A program made the position numbers and the translations under genes. This document shows, piece after piece, positions 47,306-57,565 of a stretch of DNA of 64,000 nucleotides. The notes beneath the pieces are model-generated. The model saw only the letters and a program-made list of their open reading frames with translations. It searched no databases and was not told the origin of the DNA. Every line of letters begins with the position of its first letter. Positions within the stretch are counted from its first letter, which is position 1. Origin of the DNA: Aeromonas hydrophila subsp. hydrophila ATCC 7966 (GTDB lineage Bacteria; Pseudomonadota; Gammaproteobacteria; Enterobacterales; Aeromonadaceae); contig NC_008570.1 in assembly GCF_000014805.1 (NCBI RefSeq), positions 3,849,001 through 3,913,000 of the forward strand, given 5' to 3'.

Positions 47306-50300
47306 TTGGATCATCCGGAAATCTCGGCCGGCTGGCTGAGCCGCCTCTTCTATCACTGGACCGGCCCGCTGCAGCGCAAGGGGCTGAGCGAGCCCCAGGT
47401 CAACCTCGACGATCTCTATCCCCTGCTGCCGGAAGACAGGCGCGATGGCCGCGCCGACGCCTTCCTCGCCCTCACCGCCGCCCAGCCGGTGCGCCCCTGG
47501 CCCATCACCGCCTTCATCTGGCGCCATTACCGCGGGCGCATTGGCCTGCTCACCCTGCTGCAGATGCTCGGCATGCTGGCCACCCTGGCCAGCCCCTGGC
47601 TGCTCAACCACAGCATGACCCAGCTCGGTGCCGGCGCCCCCACCGAGCAGAAATTGCTGCTGGCGTTCGCCCTGTTTGCCTCGGTGCTCGCCTCCGGCAT
47701 GCTGGCGGAGCACTCGCTGCAGCTGGCACTCAAGATGCACGTACCCATCCGCCGCCTGCTGGCCGAGTCCCTGCTCGCCAAGGTGATGAAGCTGGGTGGC
47801 AAGAGCTTCGACGACCGGGCCGGTGGCCGGGTGCAGAACCTCATCAACCGGGACGTGTGGGACATCACCTGGATTCTTGCGGACCCCGCCATGCCGCTCA
47901 CCATGCTGCTGCAACTGCTCGGCACCATCGCCCTGCTGGTGTGGCAGGTGGGCAGCGCCGGCCTGGTGGGCTTCGCCGTGCTCACCCTGCTGCTGCTCAT
48001 CTCCACCCGGGTGGTAAGGCGCATGAACCAGCAGGAGCAGCAGCTCAAGCGTCAACAGGACGAGCGCAACGGCATCCTGGCGGAGTACATCAAGAAGCTG
48101 CGGCTGGTGCGCCAGAACGGGCTCGGCGCCTTCTTCACCCGGGCCGCCGGCCACAAGCGCCAGCAGGAGCTGGGGGTGCTGGGGCGGGTGCTCAGGCTCG
48201 ATGCCATCAACGAGAGCCTGATGCTGAGCACCCCGCTGCTGGTGACCCTGGCCACCTTCACCACCTATCTGGTCTCGGGCAGAGAGCTCACCCTGCCCCA
48301 GGTGTTCACCACCATCGCCCTGTTCACCGTGCTGCGCATCCCCATGATGCGGCTGCCCTACCTCATCCGCACCCTGATCAACTTCAACACCGGCTTCAAC
48401 CGGCTGTGCGAGTTCCTCAACAGCCCCGAGCAGCACCGGGATCTCACCGATCCCAGCTTGCCGGTGGGGGGCCTGCGGCTCGACAACGTCACCGCCCTGC
48501 ACCAGCAAAAGCCGGTGCTAGAGGGGATCAGTCTGCACATCGAGCCGGGGGAACTGGTGGGGATCACCGGTGCCACCGGGGCGGGCAAGAGCTGCCTGCT
48601 GCACCTCATCGCCGGTTTCGACAACGGCTTCGAGGGCAGCATCCGTCGCCACGGCCGGGTCGCCCATCTGGGCCACAAGCCCTGGCTGATGAACGACACC
48701 ATCCGCAACAACATCCTGTTCGGTCAGCCCTGGCATGGCGAGCGCTATCGCTGGGTGCTGGGAGCCTGTGCGCTGGGCGCCGACCTCACCCTGCTCAGCC
48801 ACGGCGACCAGACCCTGGTGGGGGAGCTCGGCACCCGCCTCTCCGGCGGCCAGCAACAGCGGGTCGCGCTGGCCCGCGCCCTTTACGCCCAGGCCGACAT
48901 CCTGCTGCTGGACAACCCGCTCTCGGCGCTCGATCCCATCGTCTCGGCCCAGGTGCTGGAGCAGGGGCTCGCCTTCAAGCCGGGGCCGACCCGGCTGCTG
49001 GTGAGCCACGATCCGGATGTGCTGGCCCACTGCGATCGGGTGATCCGCATCGAGCAGGGCCGACTGGTGGAACTCGATGCCCACCAGCTGGCGGATCTCA
49101 TCCAGCATCCCCGCCCCACCCCGCCGGTGCCGCCTCAGGAGGCGGAGCAGTTCAGCGAGGAGAAGATGGTGGAGGGCAAGGTGGACTGGGGGCTGTTCGG
49201 CTTCATGTGGCAGCGTCTGGCCGCCCCCGGCGCCATCCTGCTCGCCCTGCTGCTCACCCTGGGCCAGGAGGGGCTGCGCATCGCCTCGGATCTCTGGCTC
49301 GGCGGCAAGGCCGGGGTGACCGGGGTGAGCGAGCTGCTCGGCATCTATGTGCTGCTGGGGGCGGGCTCTCTCACCTGCATCATGGTGGTGCGGGTCATCA
49401 ACTACAAACTCGGCCTCAAGCTGGCCTGGACCCTGTTTGACGGCATGCTGGGACGCATCAGCCGCGCCCCCATGGCCTTCTTCGACAAGGTGCCGCAGGG
49501 GCGCATCCTCAACCGCTTCGATCGGGATCTGGGGGAAGCCCAGGAGATCCTGCTGTCGATGCTGATGGGGCTGTTCGGCATGCTGGTGTCGGTGGTACTG
49601 CAGGTGGTGGTGATCGGCGTCAACATGCCGCTATTGCTGCTCATCGCCCCCCTGGTAGGCTGGGCCCTCTACGTGCTGCAGCGCCGCTACCGGGCGGTGC
49701 AGCTCAAGCTGCGGCGACAGGCGTCGGTGCTGCGCTCGCCGCTCTACATCAGCATCAGCGAAACCATCCGCGGCGCCCCCGCCCTGCGCTTGGCCGGGGC
49801 CGAGCGCTTCGCGCTGGATCAGGTGCTGCTGCACTATGACAACAACCTGCGCAGCTGGTACACCACCACCTCCATCAACCGCTGGCTCGGCATGCACCAG
49901 ACCCTGCTCTCCGCCGCCCTGGTGGGCGCCGTGGCGCTGATGGTGGCCTTTGGCAACAGCTCGCTGCTGGGGGCCGTGGCCATCACCTACGCCTTTACCG
50001 CTTCGGCCATGCTCAACTCCCTCATCCGCACCTTCGCCGAGGTGGAGCAGGTGATGAACGCGGTGGAGCGGGTGCGCGAATACAGCGAAATAGAGAGCGA
50101 GCGCCAGGAGGGGGAGGCCCTCGCCACCCCTCACCCTGCGGTGCGCTTCGACAACCTGGGGCTGCGCTATCCGCAGGCCAGTCAGTGGGCACTGCACAAG
50201 GTCAACTTCGAGCTGGCCCCCGGCGAGAAGGTTGGCGTGTGCGGCCGCACCGGCGCCGGCAAGAGCTCGCTGCTGGGGGTGCTGCAAGCCATGTATCCCG

Positions 50301-50866
50301 CCTCCCAGGGGGAGATCTACTACGGTGAACAGCCGCTGTCCCGGCTGGCACCGGAGGCGGTGCGCGATCTCTACGACACTGTCTCCCAGATCCCGCTCAC
50401 CTTCTTCGGTACCCTGCGTGCCAATCTGGCTCCCCTGACCAAGCACGACGACGCGGCATTGGAGCAGGCGCTGGCCCGGGTGGGGCTGGCCGAGCGCTGT
50501 GCCGGCCGGCTGGACGAGGAGCTCGACAAGCTGCAGTTATCCGCCGGTGAGACCCAGCTGCTGGTGATCGCCCGCATCCTGCTGTCGCGCCGCCCGCTCA
50601 TCGTGCTGGACGAGGCCACCTCGGATCTCGATCACATCGGCATGCGCAAGATGGCGGAGCTGCTCTATCGCTACCGGCCCGAGGCCAGCTATCTGGTGAT
50701 CGCCCACCATCTGGAGCCGCTGCTGTCGGTGGACCGGGTGGTGGTGATGGAGGCCGGCACCGTGGTGGAGCAGGGCTCGCCGGTGAGCCTGCTGGCCAAC
50801 TCCCACTCCCGCTTCCACCAGCTGTTCGTGGGTCAGGTGAACCGCCAGGTGCCCCAGACGGTGTGA
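47306..50866 (+). CDS. Full-length ABC transporter of ABCC (MRP-like) architecture
   Basis: An 1186-residue single chain with two membrane domains and two ATPase domains (TMD-NBD-TMD-NBD). NBD1: Walker A GATGAGKS, signature LSGGQQQR, Walker B LLLDNPLSALD, where the catalytic Glu is Asn. NBD2: Walker A GRTGAGKS, signature LSAGETQ, Walker B LIVLDEATSDLD with intact Glu. This asymmetry and the FYHWTGPLQRKGLSEP opening resemble ABCC exporters. TTG start with AAGGA upstream; no better start exists. Substrate unknown; probably an exporter. Single gene, 99 bases after pip, with its own terminator. Confidence 0.88.
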   Translation: MDHPEISAGWLSRLFYHWTGPLQRKGLSEPQVNLDDLYPLLPEDRRDGRADAFLALTAAQPVRPWPITAFIWRHYRGRIGLLTLLQMLGMLATLASPWLLNHSMTQLGAGAPTEQKLLLAFALFASVLASGMLAEHSLQLALKMHVPIRRLLAESLLAKVMKLGGKSFDDRAGGRVQNLINRDVWDITWILADPAMPLTMLLQLLGTIALLVWQVGSAGLVGFAVLTLLLLISTRVVRRMNQQEQQLKRQQDERNGILAEYIKKLRLVRQNGLGAFFTRAAGHKRQQELGVLGRVLRLDAINESLMLSTPLLVTLATFTTYLVSGRELTLPQVFTTIALFTVLRIPMMRLPYLIRTLINFNTGFNRLCEFLNSPEQHRDLTDPSLPVGGLRLDNVTALHQQKPVLEGISLHIEPGELVGITGATGAGKSCLLHLIAGFDNGFEGSIRRHGRVAHLGHKPWLMNDTIRNNILFGQPWHGERYRWVLGACALGADLTLLSHGDQTLVGELGTRLSGGQQQRVALARALYAQADILLLDNPLSALDPIVSAQVLEQGLAFKPGPTRLLVSHDPDVLAHCDRVIRIEQGRLVELDAHQLADLIQHPRPTPPVPPQEAEQFSEEKMVEGKVDWGLFGFMWQRLAAPGAILLALLLTLGQEGLRIASDLWLGGKAGVTGVSELLGIYVLLGAGSLTCIMVVRVINYKLGLKLAWTLFDGMLGRISRAPMAFFDKVPQGRILNRFDRDLGEAQEILLSMLMGLFGMLVSVVLQVVVIGVNMPLLLLIAPLVGWALYVLQRRYRAVQLKLRRQASVLRSPLYISISETIRGAPALRLAGAERFALDQVLLHYDNNLRSWYTTTSINRWLGMHQTLLSAALVGAVALMVAFGNSSLLGAVAITYAFTASAMLNSLIRTFAEVEQVMNAVERVREYSEIESERQEGEALATPHPAVRFDNLGLRYPQASQWALHKVNFELAPGEKVGVCGRTGAGKSSLLGVLQAMYPASQGEIYYGEQPLSRLAPEAVRDLYDTVSQIPLTFFGTLRANLAPLTKHDDAALEQALARVGLAERCAGRLDEELDKLQLSAGETQLLVIARILLSRRPLIVLDEATSDLDHIGMRKMAELLYRYRPEASYLVIAHHLEPLLSVDRVVVMEAGTVVEQGSPVSLLANSHSRFHQLFVGQVNRQVPQTV

Positions 50867-50880
50867 GGGCTGAAAATGAC

Positions 50881-50911
50881 AAGGGCTGCCCACGGGCAGC
50901 CCTTGTTGCTT
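50881..50911. terminator. Terminator shared by the ABC transporter gene and the YgdI/YgdR-like gene
   Basis: AAGGGCTGCCC/GGGCAGCCCTT stem with TGTTGCTT on the plus strand; weak T-run on either side. Confidence 0.65.
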
Positions 50912-50921
50912 GAGGAGGGCC

Positions 50922-51131
50922 TCAACGCTCCATGATCTGGGTGACGTCATCCTTCTTGATCATCACCTCCCGCCCTTCGGTATCGTAATAGCGGTACATG
51001 CCGGTGCTCTCGTCCAGCTTGGGTTTGCTGTCGGTGGTGATCATCTTGCCATCCTTGGTGCTCATGATGTACTGAGAGCTGCACGCCACCAGTGCCAGGG
51101 CACACACCAGGATCATCATCAGTTGCTTCAT
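50922..51131 (-). CDS. YgdI/YgdR-family lipoprotein
   Basis: A 69-residue small lipoprotein: MKQLMMILVCALALVAC signal with lipobox LVAC, then SSQYIMSTKDGKMITTDSKP and YRYYDTEGREVMIKKDDVTQI, the SH3-like fold of YgdI/YgdR (DUF903) proteins. Such proteins are common in enterobacteria and of unknown function. The start at 51131 opens the signal peptide with GGGAGG about 11 bases upstream; an in-frame start at 51164 is less likely. Confidence 0.88.
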   Translation of the reverse strand: MKQLMMILVCALALVACSSQYIMSTKDGKMITTDSKPKLDESTGMYRYYDTEGREVMIKKDDVTQIMER

Positions 51132-51245
51132 CGCCTGTTTTGCCTCCCGCTTCACCCTCACCACGAGGGTGGTGTCTGAAGCCTAGTTCAACCAGATGAG
51201 CCCGTTTGCCGCCATTGCTGCAACGGGATCAACGTCAACAATCAG

Positions 51246-52421
<1,176 letters not shown>

Positions 52422-52495
52422 CAGTCACTCCTTGCATCGACCTGATTGTCACTCGCAAAGTGTAGTGTCCGGCTGGCGCAGGCCCGAGCGGGTAC

Positions 52496-52526
52496 AAAAA
52501 GGCCGGACATGGGGCCGGCCTGTTTT
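52496..52526 (-). terminator. Terminator of the sulfurtransferase gene
   Basis: AGGCCGG/CCGGCCT stem; on the minus strand T5 follows. Confidence 0.82.
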
Positions 52527-52540
52527 GCGATCTGTATCCG

Positions 52541-53833
52541 TTACTTGGCGGGCTTGCGCTCGCCGGTCACGATGGGGTTCTTGGGATCGGCGCTCCACTC
52601 GTACCAGCCACCGTCGTAGACGCTGATCCGCTTCCAGTCCATCAGCCAGGCGTAGAAGAACGCCTCGGAGGCGCGCCAGCCGGTGCCGCAGTAGAAGGCA
52701 GCCTGCTGGGTCGGCTCGATATTCCACTCGTCCCACATGGCGAGGATCTCGCGGGCCGGCTTCATGGTGCCGTCCGGGTTGTGGAAGTCGCTCATGCTGT
52801 TGGCATCGACACCACCACGACCCCACTTGGCGCCGGGAATGTCGCCCTTCGGCTTGATATAGCTGTAGCCGGAGGTGTTGCCGACGAACTCGTCCCAGGT
52901 GCGCACGCTGACCAGGGCGCCGTCGGGCTGCTTGAGCAGTTCCTTGGCCTGGCTCAGGGTGGTGTAGTACTCAGGATGGACCGGAATGGCGACGCCGAAC
53001 TCCTTGGCCGGAGTGAACTTGTTGGCCAGCCCGGTCTCGGTGCGCAGATGCTGCACGAACCAGGCATCCAGACCGCCGTCCAGCAGCCGCACGTCCTGCA
53101 CGCCGGCATACATCATCAGGTGGGCCGCACGGGCCGCCGCCATGGTGTTGCGGCCGTAGAGGATGACGGTGGTGTCGTGGCGGATGCCGTTCTCCAGCAG
53201 CAGCGCCTTGAGCGCCTCGTCAGAGACCTTGTTCCACAGCGGCTCCTCTTCCAGCCGGTTGGTGTCGATGTAGCCGGCCCCCGGAATGTGGCTCAGCAGA
53301 TAGGCCTTGGGTGAACCCCACGCCACCTCGAACAGCTTCCAGTCGCCCTTGGGCGCAGCCACCACCGGCTTGCCCTCCTGCAGGTCGGCCAGCCAGCGCG
53401 GGTAGACCAGCTGCTGCCAGCGGGCCAGATGCTCGCGCGGCGCGGTTTTCCAGCCCTGCAGTTCGAACAGCTGCTTGATGCCCTGCTGGCGCAGCAGGCG
53501 GGCCACTTCGGCCACCTCGCGCGGGGCACCGTAGAGCGCCACCGGCCGATCGGCCTTCAGCCCCTTGGTCGCCAGTGCCGCCGGCCACTCCTCATCGCTG
53601 TACTTCCATTCGGCGGAGAGGTTCTCGGCGCCGACCACGTGGCCGCCCTGCTGCTCGCCCTCCATCGGCCAGCCCTGATAGAAGTAACTGGCGCGGGTAT
53701 CCAGAATGACCGCCTGCTTGGCGTTGGCATCCGCCAGCGAAAGCGGTGGCAGTTCGGCAGCCAGGGTCGGCAGGGCATGCCAGAGCAGCAAGGTTGCCAG
53801 GGTGGCCCGTAACAAGCTCATTATTCGTTTCAT
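52541..53833 (-). CDS. ynjE: Periplasmic thiosulfate sulfurtransferase, YnjE-like
   Basis: A 430-residue exported protein of three rhodanese domains, as in E. coli YnjE. The signal peptide ends near TLA/AEL. The active-site cysteine sits in the last domain in YCGTGWRASEAF (about Cys382), followed by VYDGGWYEW; the earlier domains show VILDTRASYF and LLDGGLDAWF without the catalytic Cys. It transfers sulfane sulfur. The start at 53833 begins the signal peptide; the frame is open upstream without meaning. It lies 28 bases from glsA on the same strand and may be co-transcribed with it. Confidence 0.88.
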   Translation of the reverse strand: MKRIMSLLRATLATLLLWHALPTLAAELPPLSLADANAKQAVILDTRASYFYQGWPMEGEQQGGHVVGAENLSAEWKYSDEEWPAALATKGLKADRPVALYGAPREVAEVARLLRQQGIKQLFELQGWKTAPREHLARWQQLVYPRWLADLQEGKPVVAAPKGDWKLFEVAWGSPKAYLLSHIPGAGYIDTNRLEEEPLWNKVSDEALKALLLENGIRHDTTVILYGRNTMAAARAAHLMMYAGVQDVRLLDGGLDAWFVQHLRTETGLANKFTPAKEFGVAIPVHPEYYTTLSQAKELLKQPDGALVSVRTWDEFVGNTSGYSYIKPKGDIPGAKWGRGGVDANSMSDFHNPDGTMKPAREILAMWDEWNIEPTQQAAFYCGTGWRASEAFFYAWLMDWKRISVYDGGWYEWSADPKNPIVTGERKPAK

Positions 53834-53861
53834 GGTGATCTCTCGATTCAGAGTGACAAGG

Positions 53862-54782
53862 TTAAAAAATGGAGCGGCCCAGACGCTCGGCCAGCAGTTC
53901 CAGCGCCGCCGTGCCCGCCAGCGAGTTGCCCGCCTTGTTGAGCTCGGGCGACCAGACACAGACACACAATTCCCCCGGGATCAGGGCGATGATGCCGCCA
54001 CCGACCCCGGATTTGCCCGGCATGCCGACCCGATAGGCAAAATCCCCCGCCTCGTCATAGAGGCCGCAGGTGGCGAGCAGGGCGTTGACCTGTTTGGTGG
54101 TGCGGGCCGGCAGCAAGGGGGTCGTCGCGCCCAGCGGCACCCCGCGATTGGCCAGATAGATGAATGCCCGCGCCAGATCGACGCAACTCATGCGGATCGC
54201 ACAGGCATTGAAGTAGCTCTGCAGCACCTTGTCCACTTCGTTCTCGAAATTGCCATACGCCTTCATCAGATAGGCGATGGCCGCGTTGCGGGCAGAGTGC
54301 TGATATTCGGAGCGGGCCACCACTTGATCCGCCATGATGGCCGGGTTGCCCGAGAGGCGGCGCACCAGCTCCAGGGTACGCTGGCGCGGCGCGGTGAGGC
54401 GGGTCTCCAGCAGATCGCTCACCACCAGGGCACCGGCATTGATGAAGGGGTTGCGGGGAATGCCCTGCTCGAATTCCAGCTGCACCAGGGAGTTGAAGGG
54501 CTGGCCGGAGGGCTCCTTGCCGACCCGGGCCCAGATCTCCTCCTCCTGATAGAGGGTGAGCGCCAGCGTCAGGCTGAGGGCCTTGGAGATACTCTGGATG
54601 GAGAAGGGCTCGCTGGCGTCACCGGCGGTGAACAGCTCCCCTTCCACGGTACAGACGGCGATCCCGAGCCGATCGGCCGGCACCTGGGCCAGCGCCGGAA
54701 TGTAGTCGGCCACCTTGCCCTGTCCGAGCAGCGGGCGCACCTCATCCAGGATGCTGGTCAGTAATTCGGATGACAACACCAT
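53862..54782 (-). CDS. glsA: Glutaminase
   Basis: Serine-dependent beta-lactamase-fold glutaminase converting glutamine to glutamate and ammonia. The catalytic Ser-Lys pair is in [11 protein letters not shown] and the family blocks [55 protein letters not shown] and [13 protein letters not shown] are intact. About 306 residues from 54782 (MVLSSELL), which has GGAA seven bases upstream; an ATG four codons earlier (54794) has no such site. Preceded by the yggL terminator, so it starts its own transcript. Confidence 0.94.
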   Translation of the reverse strand: MVLSSELLTSILDEVRPLLGQGKVADYIPALAQVPADRLGIAVCTVEGELFTAGDASEPFSIQSISKALSLTLALTLYQEEEIWARVGKEPSGQPFNSLVQLEFEQGIPRNPFINAGALVVSDLLETRLTAPRQRTLELVRRLSGNPAIMADQVVARSEYQHSARNAAIAYLMKAYGNFENEVDKVLQSYFNACAIRMSCVDLARAFIYLANRGVPLGATTPLLPARTTKQVNALLATCGLYDEAGDFAYRVGMPGKSGVGGGIIALIPGELCVCVWSPELNKAGNSLAGTAALELLAERLGRSIF

Positions 54783-54824
54783 AAGCGATTCCATAACTAA
54801 CGTGGCGATCCCATCACCACCGAC

Positions 54825-54849
54825 AAAAATCCCGCCAGCGGCGGGACTT
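54825..54849 (-). terminator. Terminator of trmB-yggL
   Basis: TCCCGCC/GGCGGGA stem; on the minus strand T5 follows. Confidence 0.82.
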
Positions 54850-54906
54850 GTCTATCTGCTGTCGCAGGCTGTCGACACCGGGGCGCCTGCCACAGCCAGC
54901 CTGTCA

Positions 54907-55239
54907 TCAGGCCGGTTCACCGTACCAGAGGTCGAACAGCTCGGTGACCACCACGGCTTCCATCCCCTTGCCTTCCAGCCAGGCTTTGACGGCGGCGCGG
55001 TCTTCTTCGCTGCATTTGCCCAGCTGCTGGGTGCAGATCATCCCTTCCCAGGCCAGGTGGCCGGAGCCGGCGAAGGCCAGCTTGCGGGGTTCGATCACTT
55101 CATCGATCATCGCGTCGACTACCGCATCGATGGTCTCTTCGGCGGTACCGACCGGGAAGTTGAAACTGATGTCGAAGCCCATTTCCTGGAATTCATCGAC
55201 GCGCAGTTTCTTGCGCAGGCGGCGGCTACGATTGGCCAT
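54907..55239 (-). CDS. yggL: YggL-family protein (DUF469)
   Basis: A 110-residue protein with the family opening NRSRRLRKKLRVDEFQEMGF and the block AFAGSGHLAWEGMICTQ. E. coli YggL sits beside trmB and has been linked to ribosomes (50S), but its function is not settled. AAGGAG stands five bases before the ATG. It begins 14 bases after the trmB stop, so the two form an operon, as in E. coli. Confidence 0.92.
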   Translation of the reverse strand: MANRSRRLRKKLRVDEFQEMGFDISFNFPVGTAEETIDAVVDAMIDEVIEPRKLAFAGSGHLAWEGMICTQQLGKCSEEDRAAVKAWLEGKGMEAVVVTELFDLWYGEPA

Positions 55240-55253
55240 GATAGCTCCTTCAG

Positions 55254-55967
55254 TTAGTTGACACGTTTGAAAATCAGATCCCACACCCCGTGGCCGAGAC
55301 GGTGGCCACGTTGTTCGAATTTGGTCAGCGGGCGCCAGTCGGGACGCGGCACCCAGTTGCCGGTGGCGGAGGTGTTCTCATACCCCTCGGCGGCACTCAT
55401 CACTTCCAGCATGTGCTCGGCGTAGTTTTCCCAATCGGTGGCCATGTGGAACACGCCACCGATAGCCAGCTTCTGGCGAATGTCCTGGACAAAGGCCGGC
55501 TGCACGATGCGGCGCTTGTGGTGACGGCTCTTGTGCCAGGGATCCGGGAAGAACAGCTGCAGGCAGGCCAGCGAGCCGTTCGGGATCATGTGCTCCAGCA
55601 CCTCGACCGCGTCGTGGCAGATGACACGCAGGTTGGTGACTCCCGCCTCCTGGGCGGTACCGAGGCAGGCACCGACACCCGGCGAGTGCACTTCGATGCC
55701 GATGAAGTTCTTCTCGGGGGCATTCTTGGCCATCTCCACCAGGGAGGCGCCCATGCCGAAGCCGATTTCCAGCACCACCGGGGCCTCGCGGCCAAACAGG
55801 GCAACCAGATCGAGCGGCTCCGGTGCGAAATCGATACCCATGACCGGCCAGAGCTCTTCCAGGGCCTTCTCCTGCCCTTTGGTCAGGCGGCCTTCGCGAC
55901 GGACAAAGCTGCGGATCTTGCGCATGAACTTGCCGTCTTCGTTAAACACATCTTGGGTCACTGGCAT
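55254..55967 (-). CDS. trmB: tRNA (guanine-N7-)-methyltransferase
   Basis: SAM-dependent enzyme that makes m7G46 in tRNAs. 237 residues with [14 protein letters not shown] (SAM site), [31 protein letters not shown] and [15 protein letters not shown], all family hallmarks. The start at 55967 ([18 protein letters not shown]) is chosen by homology of [14 protein letters not shown]; no clear Shine-Dalgarno sequence is visible and the frame is open to 56012. The 160 bases upstream hold an unusual four-unit repeat. In E. coli mutY is the divergent neighbour; here an M28 peptidase takes that place. Confidence 0.94.
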   Translation of the reverse strand: MPVTQDVFNEDGKFMRKIRSFVRREGRLTKGQEKALEELWPVMGIDFAPEPLDLVALFGREAPVVLEIGFGMGASLVEMAKNAPEKNFIGIEVHSPGVGACLGTAQEAGVTNLRVICHDAVEVLEHMIPNGSLACLQLFFPDPWHKSRHHKRRIVQPAFVQDIRQKLAIGGVFHMATDWENYAEHMLEVMSAAEGYENTSATGNWVPRPDWRPLTKFEQRGHRLGHGVWDLIFKRVN

Positions 55968-55972
55968 AATCA

Positions 55973-56128
55973 AATTGCTCGTTATTGCATCGGTCTGGGT
56001 CACAGACCACATAAATGGATTGCTCGTTATCTCGTCGTGCTGGTCACAGACGACCGAGATGAATTGCTCGTTGTTTCATCGTTCCACCTCGCCGACGAGG
56101 CGCGAAATTGTTCGTCATTTCATCGCTC
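55973..56128 (-). repeat. Four 44-45 bp repeat units, most with a hairpin, upstream of trmB
   Basis: The plus-strand core ATTG(C/T)TCGTTATTTCATCG occurs imperfectly at 55973, 56018, 56062 and 56106, spaced 45, 44 and 44 bases. Between cores lie hairpins: GGTCTG/CAGACC in unit 1, GTCG/CGAC in unit 2, CCTCG/CGAGG in unit 3. On the trmB mRNA strand each unit reads hairpin, then ACGAGCAAT. The rest of the 348-base gap (55968-56315) holds nothing else I can name. Confidence 0.75.
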
Positions 56129-56315
56129 GGCGAAACAGGGTAGCGAATTATCCCAAGATAGGCTCAGGGCGCAAGTGTTTCGCGCAACAAATCCCCCGCC
56201 ACTGACCAATTCCGCCACTGCGATTGACAAATGCCACCCCCTTCACAGAATCTGCCAGGCGCCGGGTGCATGCTGACCTGCGCAAATAAAACCATACACA
56301 ACAAAGGATTGCAGT

Positions 56316-57383
56316 ATGAAACACACCGCATTGGCGTTTGCCATCACAGCCCTGCTGGCCGGGTGCAACACTTCCAGCAACGATTCACAGGCCCCCTCCG
56401 CCGCCGAGCAGGCCTATGAATACCTGGTGCAGCTGAGTTCGACCGCCGAGGGGATCGGCGCCAGACCCACCGGCGGCGAGGCCGAGACCCGCGCCGCCGC
56501 CTGGATCCAGGACCATCTGGCCGGCTGGGGCTACGAGGTGCAGAACCAGCCCTTCACCTACACCAAGAGCGGGGCCAGCAAGACCTCCCAGAACCTGGTC
56601 GCCGAGCTCAAGGGCAGCAGCGACAAGGTGATCCTGATCGGTGCCCACTATGACAGCACCGGCGACAAGAAGGGTTCCGAGGGAGCCACCGACAACGGTG
56701 CCGGCGTCGCCGCCCTGCTGGCGGTGGCCGAAGCGCTCAAGGGGCAGACCCTGCCCTACACGGTGCGCTTCGCCTTCTTCGGCGCCGAGGAGAACGGCCT
56801 CAACGGCTCCAAAGCCTATGCCGCCAGCCTCGACAGCACCGCCGTCGCCAAGCTGCTGGCCATGGTGAACTACGACACCATCGCCGGGGGCGACATCGTC
56901 TACGTCCACTCGGCCCACTCCGACGTGGCCGAGTACAACTGCGCCGATCCGAGCCGCTACAGCTTCGATCCCAAGGTACGGGATCGCCTGCTGGCCATCT
57001 CCAAGCAGACCGCCACCCCGTTTGCCATCCACCCTAGCTACAGCGGCTACCCGGAAGGGGAGACCGGCAGCTGGTCCGATCATGCGCCGTTCGCCTGCCT
57101 CGGGGTGCCCATCGCCTACGTGGAGGCCACCAACTTCACCATCAACGGGGCAGATGGCTACGACGGCTACTCCCAGACCACCAATCCGGCGCTGTGGGAC
57201 TGCTACGACGATGCCACCAAGAGCGCCTGCGATCGGGACAGCGAAACCCAGTGGGGCAAGATCTGGCATACCCAGTATGACCGCCTCGACAAGATGGCCG
57301 AACTGTTCCCGGGCCGGGTGCAACAGCAGCTCGGTGCCAACACCGAGCTGATGATCCGCTTCCTCAAGGAGCCGGGACTGTAA
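56316..57383 (+). CDS. M28-family zinc aminopeptidase lipoprotein
   Basis: A 355-residue lipoprotein: MKHTALAFAITALLAGC with lipobox LAGC (Cys17). The M28 domain has the zinc ligands in GAHYDSTG (His111), EGATDNGAG (Asp126) and FGAEENG (Glu158/159), then NYDTIAGGD and SWSDHAPFACLG with the last His. Several cysteines near the end (CADPSR, DCYDD, SACDRD) may pair. Probably an envelope-anchored aminopeptidase acting on peptides from secreted proteases. It has its own downstream terminator. Confidence 0.92.
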   Translation: MKHTALAFAITALLAGCNTSSNDSQAPSAAEQAYEYLVQLSSTAEGIGARPTGGEAETRAAAWIQDHLAGWGYEVQNQPFTYTKSGASKTSQNLVAELKGSSDKVILIGAHYDSTGDKKGSEGATDNGAGVAALLAVAEALKGQTLPYTVRFAFFGAEENGLNGSKAYAASLDSTAVAKLLAMVNYDTIAGGDIVYVHSAHSDVAEYNCADPSRYSFDPKVRDRLLAISKQTATPFAIHPSYSGYPEGETGSWSDHAPFACLGVPIAYVEATNFTINGADGYDGYSQTTNPALWDCYDDATKSACDRDSETQWGKIWHTQYDRLDKMAELFPGRVQQQLGANTELMIRFLKEPGL

Positions 57384-57436
57384 CGGGTCACGCCGGGGCT
57401 TTTGCGCCTCATGGCCGTCCCCGACCGATAAAATTC

Positions 57437-57464
57437 GGGCAGGTGCCAAACCTGCCCTTTTTTA
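57437..57464 (+). terminator. Terminator of the M28 peptidase gene
   Basis: GGGCAGGT/ACCTGCCC stem with T6. Confidence 0.9.
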
Positions 57465-57565
57465 TCGATTTTTGTTACAGCCATTGCCTCATTTTTTAAA
57501 TCTGATACAAACGGATAACTTGGCGGTCGAATGGAGCGACCGCTCACCATGCCAGAGAGAATCCT

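Noticed and set aside
45914..48508. 864-codon open frame antisense to pip and the ABC transporter
   Set aside because: Spans two real genes and their spacer, with Gln/Gly/His-rich nonsense sequence.
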